Shown: positions 1 to 5,017 of the stretch, one piece after another
Layout of the letters: every line of letters begins with the position of its first letter
Numbering within the stretch: the stretch's first letter is position 1
The notes under the pieces: model-generated
Told to the model about the DNA's origin: nothing
Databases searched by the model: none
Seen by the model: the letters and a program-made list of their open reading frames with translations, nothing else
Program-made: the position numbers and the translations under genes
Source of the DNA: an uncultured Hyphomicrobiales bacterium
GTDB lineage: Bacteria > Pseudomonadota > Alphaproteobacteria > Rhizobiales > Rhizobiaceae
Direction: 5' to 3'
Length of the DNA: 8,632 nt
Assembly: GCA_943914405.1 (NCBI GenBank)
Contig: CALUBX010000205.1
Span: 1 to 8,632, forward strand

Positions 1-898
1 AGGCCAGCCCGTGCCCAAGAACCTGCTGGGCGAGGCTGTCGCCGACGGCGATCGAACCCGTCACGGCCAGGTGCGCGATGACGTCGCGCATCAGGCGCAG
101 GAGGCCCAGTCTGCCCGGCCGGCCGCCGTAAAGATCCGCAAGCGCCCGGATCAGCCGCGACACTTCGAGAGCCACGAAGGCCAGATCGACGACCGCCCGG
201 GGGCTGACGGCGGTGACGATGGCGACTCGCTGCGAGGAACCAAGGATCAGCGCCCGAGCTCTGCGGTCAAGCGGGCCTAGAAGCTCCCGCTCTGCCAGCT
301 CGATCAACTGCGGCGCATCGATAATTTCATCCTTGGTGGCCTCCAGGGCGCTGCGTCCGCTTGACGTCTCCGGGCGGTGACTGAGCAGTTTGACGATGGC
401 GGCGACCGTTGTTCTTGCCGCCGCCGGTCTGGGGGAGCGGACGGCCTCCTCCACGGACGCTTTCAGGGCTTGCACGGTCGAGAGCCGCATCATCCCAAAG
501 ATCTCGCGCCCGGCCATGACGAACACAGCCGCAAGTCCGATACCGAGTGCCGCAAGCGCCGCATAGCCGAGCCAGTCGGAGCGGGCGAAAAGATCTCGGA
601 TGACCTGATCGGCCCAGAGCGAAAAAGCGAGCGACAGAAAGGTTGTGAAGGCGCCGAGTGCAAGCCCGAGGAACGAGAACTTGCGGCGGCGGGACGGTAT
701 CGCGACCGCGGCTGCGTCACGATCCAGATCCTCCCCGAGAAACGGGTCTTCGTCGTCAGGCGTGATGATTACACCTTCGTCGTAGCTGCGGGGGCTGCGA
801 CGGGCCGGGGATTGTGCCTCGACGGATGAACGATCTCCCTCCGGTATGGAAAATGCGGCGGGGCGGCGCGTCTTGGGCAGGTCACCAGGTTCGGTCAT
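1..898 (-). CDS. YcjF-like UPF0283/TIGR01620 (DUF697) inner-membrane protein, C-terminus cut off by window edge
   Basis: The minus-strand frame is open from an ATG at 898 to the left edge, giving 299 codons with no stop; the C-terminus lies outside. The first 70 or so residues are polar and disordered-looking (Pro, Arg, Asp rich, with an acidic patch near residues 47-60). Two hydrophobic segments follow at about 75-96 and 110-131. A soluble region comes next, and a DUF697-like stretch with the core SPRAVVDLAFVALEVSRL lies at about 232-249, followed by the LYGGRPGRLG motif at 256-265. This arrangement matches the UPF0283/YcjF family of two-TM inner-membrane proteins of unknown biochemical role. 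The start overlaps the ycjX stop as ATGA (895-898), with a GGAGA about 10 nt upstream, so the two are almost certainly translationally coupled. In E. coli ycjX and ycjF are adjacent and belong to the phage-shock (PspF) regulon; the same pairing here supports the call. The exact function is unknown. Confidence 0.88.
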   Translation of the reverse strand, partial: MTEPGDLPKTRRPAAFSIPEGDRSSVEAQSPARRSPRSYDEGVIITPDDEDPFLGEDLDRDAAAVAIPSRRRKFSFLGLALGAFTTFLSLAFSLWADQVIRDLFARSDWLGYAALAALGIGLAAVFVMAGREIFGMMRLSTVQALKASVEEAVRSPRPAAARTTVAAIVKLLSHRPETSSGRSALEATKDEIIDAPQLIELAERELLGPLDRRARALILGSSQRVAIVTAVSPRAVVDLAFVALEVSRLIRALADLYGGRPGRLGLLRLMRDVIAHLAVTGSIAVGDSLAQQVLGHGLA

Positions 899-2364
899 GC
901 GAGCCGGTCTCCGAATAGGAACTGCATGGCGCGGTCGAGGCGGATATGCGGCACGGACAGCTTCAGGCCGCCGGCCGTTTCGTCGAGCGCCGGAGGGCGG
1001 AAGCGCACGATATTCAGATCGGGCAGCTCGCCTCCGTCCGCTTCGAGATCGCGGAAGAGGGCCTCTGGATTGTCCGGAAGATCGCCCGGGAAGATAGCGG
1101 TACTGCGATTTCCGTCAAATCGCTCGCCATTGATGGTTTCGCCTGCCATCGGCGTCCCGACGATGACCGGGACTGCATCGCCTCCCTCCTGGACGGTGGC
1201 TTCCCGCGTCGCGCGCACGGAGGCGATCGCCATGACGTCGATACCGGCTCCCGCCATGCCGATCCGCTGGATGGCCCGATCCACGAGCCGCCCCGTCAGT
1301 TTTTCCAGGCGGTCGTGGCTCTCATGGTGGAGATGATCAGCTTTCGTTGCCGCAACCAGAACCTTGTCGATGCGACGACCGAGCAGCGAGGAAAGAAGGC
1401 TGTTATGCCCGGAATTGAAGCAAGCCAGGACATCGGTCAGGGCGCGTTCGAGGTCCTGTACCGCTTCCTTGCCGCGGTTGATGGCCTGCAGCGCATCGAC
1501 CAGCACGATCTGTCGGTCCAGCCGCGCGAAATGCTCGCGGAAAAACGGTTTGACGACGATATTCCTGTAGGCGTCGTAGCGCCGCTCCATCATGGCGCGC
1601 AGCGACCCCTTCACCGGTTTGGTGTCCGGCAGATCGGGAAGTGGCGCGAAGGTCAGCGCAGGCGATCCTTCCAGATCGCCCGGCAGGAGGAAGCGACCCG
1701 GCGGAAGGGTGGACAGCGACCGCTCGTCCGCCTTGCAGGCGCGAAGATAGGCGGCGAAGGTTTCCGCAAGCCGGCGGGCGGTGGTCTCGTCTGCCGGGGC
1801 GTCGCCATCTGCTGCGGATGCGGCGGCCAGCCATTCCTCGGCAAGCTCGCGCCGGATGCCCGTGCGCGCAAGAGCCACCGTATCGTCACTGAAGGCCTTG
1901 AAGTCCTTGGCCAGCAGCGGCAGGTCCAGGAGCCATTCCCCAGGATAGTCCACAATGTCGATCGAGAGGCGGCCTCTTGAGAACATGCGGTTCCAGCCGC
2001 TGGCGCTCTGAAAGTCCAAGGTGACACGCAGTTCGGAAATGGCACGCGTGGAATCCGGCCAGACCCGGTCCCGCACGAGGGCCTGGATATGATCTTCATA
2101 CTGGAAGCGCGGGATCGCATCATCGGGCTGAGGCTCCAGCCGAACGGACGACACGCGGCCCGAGCGAAGCGCTTCGAAAAGCGGCAGCCGGCCGCCATTC
2201 AGAAGATTGTGGACGAGGGACGAAATGAAGACGGTCTTGCCCGCGCGGGAGAGCCCGGTGACCCCGAGCCGGATGCTGGGGTTGATGAGGCCGGAGGCCC
2301 GGTCGGTGAGGTTGTCGAGCGCGATGCGCGCGTCGTCGGCGAAGCTTGTCAGCGATGGCGGCAA
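895..2364 (-). CDS. ycjX: YcjX-family (DUF463) P-loop GTPase
   Basis: A 489-residue P-loop NTPase of the YcjX/DUF463 family. The Walker A motif GLSRAGKT is at residues 37-44, the G3-like element DYPGE at 139-143, and the TKAD base-specificity motif (variant of NKxD) at 340-343. Full length and motif order fit the family, which is predicted to bind GTP at the cytoplasmic face of the inner membrane, often with YcjF; its substrate is not established. No ATG is available at the N-terminus. The frame opens after a TAG at 2395-2397, and the only sensible initiator is TTG at 2362-2364, giving MPPSLTSFADDARIAL, which I recall as typical of rhizobial homologues. The Shine-Dalgarno is weak (GGGAA about 8 nt upstream). 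The gene lies 83 nt downstream of sixA and overlaps the ycjF-like gene by 4 nt. The 83-nt gap may hold its own promoter. Long antisense open frames across this gene are GC-bias shadows. Confidence 0.93.
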   Translation of the reverse strand: MPPSLTSFADDARIALDNLTDRASGLINPSIRLGVTGLSRAGKTVFISSLVHNLLNGGRLPLFEALRSGRVSSVRLEPQPDDAIPRFQYEDHIQALVRDRVWPDSTRAISELRVTLDFQSASGWNRMFSRGRLSIDIVDYPGEWLLDLPLLAKDFKAFSDDTVALARTGIRRELAEEWLAAASAADGDAPADETTARRLAETFAAYLRACKADERSLSTLPPGRFLLPGDLEGSPALTFAPLPDLPDTKPVKGSLRAMMERRYDAYRNIVVKPFFREHFARLDRQIVLVDALQAINRGKEAVQDLERALTDVLACFNSGHNSLLSSLLGRRIDKVLVAATKADHLHHESHDRLEKLTGRLVDRAIQRIGMAGAGIDVMAIASVRATREATVQEGGDAVPVIVGTPMAGETINGERFDGNRSTAIFPGDLPDNPEALFRDLEADGGELPDLNIVRFRPPALDETAGGLKLSVPHIRLDRAMQFLFGDRLA

Positions 2365-2393
2365 GGCGTCATTCCCGGATTCGAAGGCTACTG

Positions 2394-2423
2394 CCTATAT
2401 AGGCGGCCGGAAACGCATCGCAA
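2394..2423 (-). promoter_or_regulatory. Candidate internal promoter for ycjX, built on a 12-bp palindrome
   Basis: The gap between sixA and ycjX contains the perfect palindrome GCCTATATAGGC (2393-2404). Read on the minus strand it gives TATATA (2401-2396) 16 nt after TTGCGA (2423-2418), or TATAGG 18 nt after the same hexamer. Rhizobial housekeeping promoters resemble CTTGAC-N17-CTATAT, so the -10 part is good and the -35 part moderate. A start near 2389 would leave a leader of about 25 nt before the ycjX TTG. The palindrome could alternatively be an operator. Prediction only. Confidence 0.4.
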
Positions 2424-2447
2424 CGCAGCGGCAGCGCCTTCTCCGGC

Positions 2448-2948
2448 TCACGCCTTCAGGAAGTTGGCGAGTGTCCAGCCGCTGCCGTCTGGGCCGGCAT
2501 GGTCGAGAACCGCCAGGCCCGCCGTGGGATATCCAGCCGGGATGGCCGCGGAGACGGAACCGGACCCGGCAAGCGCTTCCAGCGTCTGCTCGATCACCGG
2601 ATTATGGCCGATCAACATGACCGAACGGCTGTCACGCTGAGATGAAAGGATATCGAGGTAGACGTCGAGAGACCCGTTATAGAGTTCATCGACGAAAAGC
2701 AGCTCCAGGTTCTCGCTGATTGCCCGCCGCACCGCCTCCGCGGTCTGCCGGCAGCGAACCGCGGTGGAGCTGATCACCATATCGGGCCTGTAGCCGAGGT
2801 CGGCGGCCCTTTCGGCTATGAGTTCGGCCTCCGCATACCCTTGCGGGTCCAGACCTCGGTCGAAGTCGTGTTGCCCAACTTCACCGCGAACCGCCTTCGC
2901 GTGCCGCAGCAGGTAGATCCGGAAGGGTGGGGGATCGATCGAGGGCAT
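2448..2948 (-). CDS. sixA: SixA-type phosphohistidine phosphatase (histidine phosphatase superfamily, RHG branch)
   Basis: A 166-residue small histidine phosphatase. The N-terminal LLRHAKA motif (13-19) supplies the catalytic Arg15-His16, the nucleophile that carries the phosphohistidine intermediate. HDFDRGLDPQG (27-37) is the SixA-type segment, SSTAVRCRQTAE (60-71) carries the phosphate-binding arginine (Arg65), and LIGHNP (112-117) brings the second catalytic His115. The length is normal for SixA, with no signal peptide, so it should be cytoplasmic. In E. coli SixA removes phosphate from histidine phosphoproteins, with the nitrogen-PTS protein NPr the best-supported target. Whether that holds in this organism cannot be read from the sequence. 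ATG at 2946-2948 is the only start between the upstream stop and the RHG motif; its Shine-Dalgarno is weak (GAGAA region). It is first in the minus-strand set with ycjX and the ycjF-like gene. Confidence 0.92.
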   Translation of the reverse strand: MPSIDPPPFRIYLLRHAKAVRGEVGQHDFDRGLDPQGYAEAELIAERAADLGYRPDMVISSTAVRCRQTAEAVRRAISENLELLFVDELYNGSLDVYLDILSSQRDSRSVMLIGHNPVIEQTLEALAGSGSVSAAIPAGYPTAGLAVLDHAGPDGSGWTLANFLKA

Positions 2949-2976
2949 GGCGTTCTCGCGAATTCCGTTTTGTAAA

Positions 2977-3006
2977 TGGGTACCCGTTCATCCATGCCTC
3001 CGTCAA
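2977..3006 (-). promoter_or_regulatory. Candidate sigma70-type promoter for sixA
   Basis: On the minus strand TTGACG (3006-3001) is followed after 18 nt by TACCCA (2982-2977). The -35 hexamer matches consensus in five of six positions; the -10 is weak. Transcription would begin near 2970, about 20 nt before the sixA ATG. It sits in the divergent region shared with dksA. Confidence 0.4.
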
Positions 3007-3075
3007 CCGGCAAGCCCTTGCCATCGCGGGATGCGCACAGCAGCGTGAGGCCGCAGGCACGAGAGAACAGGCGTT

Positions 3076-3132
3076 GAAAATTAAGATTAAAAAATAGTCG
3101 TTTAGCCGCTTTTTGTAACAGTTTTAAAAATA
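3076..3132. other. AT-rich patch in the sixA/dksA divergent control region
   Basis: A stretch with TTAAGATTAA, AAAAAA, CTTTTT and GTTTTAAAAATAT stands out against the GC-rich surroundings. It lies upstream of both candidate divergent promoters and holds no open frame of note. AT-rich DNA of this kind may favour DNA bending or binding by nucleoid proteins, but no specific site was recognised. Confidence 0.4.
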
Positions 3133-3153
3133 TCCGCATCTTTGGCGCGAGGC

Positions 3154-3183
3154 TTGAACCGGGCTAGCTGATTAGGGTATAGA
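3154..3183 (+). promoter_or_regulatory. Probable sigma70-type promoter of dksA
   Basis: TTGAAC at 3154-3159 is followed after 18 nt by TATAGA at 3178-3183 (or after 17 nt by GTATAG). The -35 is preceded by C, giving the CTTGA core typical of rhizobial promoters. A start near 3190 would leave a leader of about 25 nt containing the Shine-Dalgarno at 3204-3209, which fits the TTG start at 3216 and makes the upstream ATG at 3195 almost leaderless. Confidence 0.6.
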
Positions 3184-3203
3184 GCGCCCACGAGATGTTC
3201 TTC

Positions 3204-3218
3204 AGGAGAATCGCGTTG
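3204..3218 (+). promoter_or_regulatory. Ribosome binding site that fixes the TTG start of dksA
   Basis: AGGAGA at 3204-3209 stands 6 nt before TTG 3216-3218, an ideal spacing. The in-frame ATG at 3195 lies upstream of this Shine-Dalgarno and has no comparable one of its own, so TTG is preferred. Confidence 0.75.
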
Positions 3219-3635
3219 AGTGAGAAGATCGATCTTAGTAGCTATGTACTCTCGGAAACCGACGAGTTCATGAATGCCAGCCAGAAGGCATATTTCCGAG
3301 CAAAACTCATTGCGTGGAAGAACGACATTCTGAGAGAAGCCAGGGAAACCCTGGATCATCTTGCCGAAGAAAGCGCCAATCATCCGGATCTGGCCGATCG
3401 TGCATCCTCCGAAACCGACAGGGCAATCGAGCTTCGTGCCCGCGACCGTCAGCGCAAGCTGATCTCCAAGATCGACGCCGCGTTGCAACGCATCGAAGAC
3501 GGCACCTATGGCTATTGCGAGGAAACGGGCGAGCCGATCGGCTTGAAGCGCTTGGATGCGCGCCCGATCGCGACTCTGTCCATCGAGGCGCAGGAGCGGC
3601 ACGAGCGCCGGGAGAAGGTCTATCGCGACGAATAG
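3216..3635 (+). CDS. dksA: DksA-type RNA polymerase-binding transcription factor with reduced-cysteine zinc-finger motif
   Basis: A 139-residue DksA/TraR family protein starting MSEKIDLSSYVLS from TTG at 3216, chosen for its ideal Shine-Dalgarno; using the ATG at 3195 would add seven residues (MFFRRIA). DksA inserts a coiled coil into the secondary channel of RNA polymerase and, with ppGpp, shifts transcription during starvation. The coiled-coil tip DLADRA (58-63) keeps the Asp-x-x-Asp-Arg-Ala pattern required in E. coli (D71, D74, A76). The region RARDRQRKLISKID (74-87) matches the second helix, and the C-terminal globular segment is YGYCEETGEPIGLKRLDARP (98-117). Of the four zinc cysteines of E. 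coli DksA only Cys101 remains; the others are Thr104, Ser122 and Ala125. This variant is known from alphaproteobacterial DksA proteins and is not a defect. The gene stands alone, divergent from sixA and convergent with the fliO-like gene, and ends at an intrinsic terminator. Confidence 0.93.
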   Translation: MSEKIDLSSYVLSETDEFMNASQKAYFRAKLIAWKNDILREARETLDHLAEESANHPDLADRASSETDRAIELRARDRQRKLISKIDAALQRIEDGTYGYCEETGEPIGLKRLDARPIATLSIEAQERHERREKVYRDE

Positions 3636-3676
3636 AAGGCGCGGCTGAAGCAGCAGCGCTTTATCGGCAGAATACG

Positions 3677-3708
3677 AAGGCACGAGGTCAGGACCCCGTG
3701 CCTTTTTT
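3677..3708 (+). terminator. Rho-independent terminator of dksA
   Basis: AAGGCACG (3677-3684) pairs with CGTGCCTT (3697-3704), and an inner GGT/ACC stem closes a four-base CAGG loop. The right arm runs into TTTTTT (3703-3708). It begins 41 nt after the dksA stop. On the minus strand the hairpin is followed by CGTATT, not a clear U-tract, so it should be weaker for the convergent fliO-like gene, whose stop is at 3717. Confidence 0.88.
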
Positions 3709-3716
3709 GTGTCCGC

Positions 3717-4766
3717 TTATTTGTCGCGGGTGACGGAGATTTCGCCGAAGATGCGGGCCACTTCGTCCTGGAGGGACGGATCGGCGATTGCGCCGGTGAT
3801 CGGCGCAGGCCGCGGCTCAGCCCGCTGTGCAGGTTGAACGGGTTGGGCGGGAGTGGCCTCCCGTGCCGCGAGGTTGTTCGCCATTTCTTCTTCCAGAATC
3901 TGCTCGAAATCGCTGCCGAGGACCTTCGGTTTCTCCGCGGCCTGCTGAAGGGCCGGCGGCACGCTTGCAGCGCCGATCGGCACGATCTTCGGCGGCTCCG
4001 GCTTGTCCTGAATGACGCGGCCCCGCACGGCGTCGAGGGCATTGGCGGCGTCGTCCAGCGACGCGGCCGCCGAAACGGTTGCCATGGGCGCTGCAGGCCG
4101 CGGCGCCTGCGCGGCATTGGCGTTGACGGCCTGGGGTGGCTGTGATGCATCCGATCGTATTGGGGTGGGGACCAGAGGGGTTGCGGCCGTAGCGGCGGCC
4201 AGGGTCGGCGCAGCAGCGCGGGGGGACGCCGAAGGTTCAGGCCGCGGTTCTGGAGGCGCGCTGACCGAGGCGGTCGAGGGGCGGGGCTGTTGACGAAGCG
4301 CTGCTTCGCGCAACGCGTTCTCCGTAAAGGCCGCATCACGCAACTGTTCGCGGGCTTGCCCCCGCGGCTCCGACGCGCCCGTCTGGCGAGCCTGATTTGG
4401 ACCACGGGACTCGTACGGGGATGCGGGAGCGGGTGCCGCGGGCTGTGCTTCTGCTGCGACGCGGGTCGCCGGGCCGTTGCTTCTGATGCCGCTTTCGACG
4501 ACAATATCGGTTGGGCCGCCGATCATGATCAGATGTTCGACGTCATCCCGCCGGACGAGGACCAGGCGCCGCCGCGTATCTACAGCGGCTGCATCGAGCA
4601 CTTGGAGACGCGGGTTGCGGTTGCGGCCTCCGCGCACGAACGGAGACGGTCCGCTGCGGCCGCGCAGCAGCCAAAGAATGCCGACAAGGCAGACAAGTCC
4701 GAAGGCGACACCAAGCACCGCAATCACGAGCCGGCCACCATAGGCACCCATCAGTTCTTCGATCAT
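3717..4766 (-). CDS. FliO-like flagellar biosynthesis protein with long Ala/Pro-rich C-terminal extension
   Basis: A 349-residue protein starting MIEELMGAYGGRL. A single membrane segment at about 11-34 is followed by a basic stretch and a small domain with RRRLVLVRRDDVEHLIMIGG (65-84) and PTDIVVE, the signature of FliO. FliO assists assembly of the FliP/FliQ/FliR export gate of the flagellar type III secretion apparatus. The remainder, about residues 100-280, is low-complexity Ala/Pro/Gln-rich sequence. Two conserved-looking islands follow: FEQILEEEMANNLAARE (about 287-303) and DEVARIFGEISVTRDK at the C-terminus. FliO proteins are usually much shorter. ATG 4766 is chosen because AGGAG lies 8 nt upstream and the membrane segment then begins near the N-terminus; an open frame continues to an ATG at 4823 but lacks this support. 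The gene is divergent from cckA and convergent with dksA, away from any visible flagellar cluster. I call it FliO-like rather than fliO because the extension and location are atypical. Confidence 0.8.
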   Translation of the reverse strand: MIEELMGAYGGRLVIAVLGVAFGLVCLVGILWLLRGRSGPSPFVRGGRNRNPRLQVLDAAAVDTRRRLVLVRRDDVEHLIMIGGPTDIVVESGIRSNGPATRVAAEAQPAAPAPASPYESRGPNQARQTGASEPRGQAREQLRDAAFTENALREAALRQQPRPSTASVSAPPEPRPEPSASPRAAAPTLAAATAATPLVPTPIRSDASQPPQAVNANAAQAPRPAAPMATVSAAASLDDAANALDAVRGRVIQDKPEPPKIVPIGAASVPPALQQAAEKPKVLGSDFEQILEEEMANNLAAREATPAQPVQPAQRAEPRPAPITGAIADPSLQDEVARIFGEISVTRDK

Positions 4767-4779
4767 TTCCGGCACTCCT
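4764..4779 (-). promoter_or_regulatory. Ribosome binding site fixing the fliO-like start at 4766
   Basis: Minus-strand AGGAG (4779-4775) is 8 nt from ATG 4766-4764. It falls inside the alternative longer reading from 4823, which is why the shorter start is preferred. Confidence 0.75.
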
Positions 4780-4837
4780 GGTTCTTGCGATATGCAGAGA
4801 CGATTTTTTTCAGCCTGAGGCAAGCCACAGCTGCTTT

Positions 4838-4843
4838 TGTCAA
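4838..4843 (-). promoter_or_regulatory. Possible -35 element (TTGACA) upstream of the fliO-like gene
   Basis: Minus-strand CTTGACA contains a perfect TTGACA at 4843-4838, about 72 nt before the ATG. No good -10 hexamer lies 16-18 nt further on (CCTCAG or GCCTCA), so it is only a partial signal. Confidence 0.25.
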
Positions 4844-4971
4844 GCGGTGATTGGCTGGCGATTGATTAGATAGGTCAGATCTGGCGTCTGTCCCGGCTTT
4901 TGTGGGGCCATAGAGCTTTTTGCCGGAAGCGCAAATTGCTAAGACAGGAATCGCGGGGATTGCCGCAAGAG

Positions 4972-5001
4972 GCCAGAAACCCGCGTCGCGGGCTTCATGG
5001 C
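4972..5001 (+). other. Inverted repeat (possible mRNA hairpin) just upstream of the cckA ribosome binding site
   Basis: GCCA (4972-4975) and GAA (4976-4978) pair with TGGC (4998-5001) and TTC (4994-4996), around a GC core CCCG...CGGG (4980-4983 with 4989-4992). One A/C mismatch and one bulged A interrupt the stem. No U-tract follows, so it is not an intrinsic terminator. It ends 7 nt before the GAGGGA Shine-Dalgarno (5009-5014). Confidence 0.5.
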
Positions 5002-5017
5002 GAGATGTGAGGGATGA

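Noticed and set aside
377..829. Plus-strand open frame opposite the ycjF-like gene
   Set aside because: The minus strand encodes a recognisable UPF0283 protein here, coupled to ycjX; the plus frame has no family features.
946..1980. Long plus-strand open frame (344 codons) antisense to ycjX
   Set aside because: It lies wholly over ycjX, whose motifs are clear, and its product is a Arg/Gln/Gly-rich string without recognisable domains: a GC-bias shadow frame.
2949..3215. Possible small RNA or small gene in the sixA/dksA divergent region
   Set aside because: Promoter-like hexamers there point to sixA and dksA, and no terminator or convincing small frame is present.
3620..4504. Minus-strand open frame of 294 codons overlapping the fliO-like gene in another frame
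   Set aside because: The product is an Arg/Pro/Ser-rich frame-shifted shadow of the Ala/Pro-rich tail, with no ribosome binding site and no domain.
4290..4850. Plus-strand open frame across the start of the fliO-like gene and the gap
   Set aside because: No ribosome binding site, no recognisable domain, and it opposes a well-supported gene.
4824..5017. CtrA boxes between the fliO-like gene and cckA
   Set aside because: No TTAA-N7-TTAA or TTAACCAT match was found on either strand by eye.
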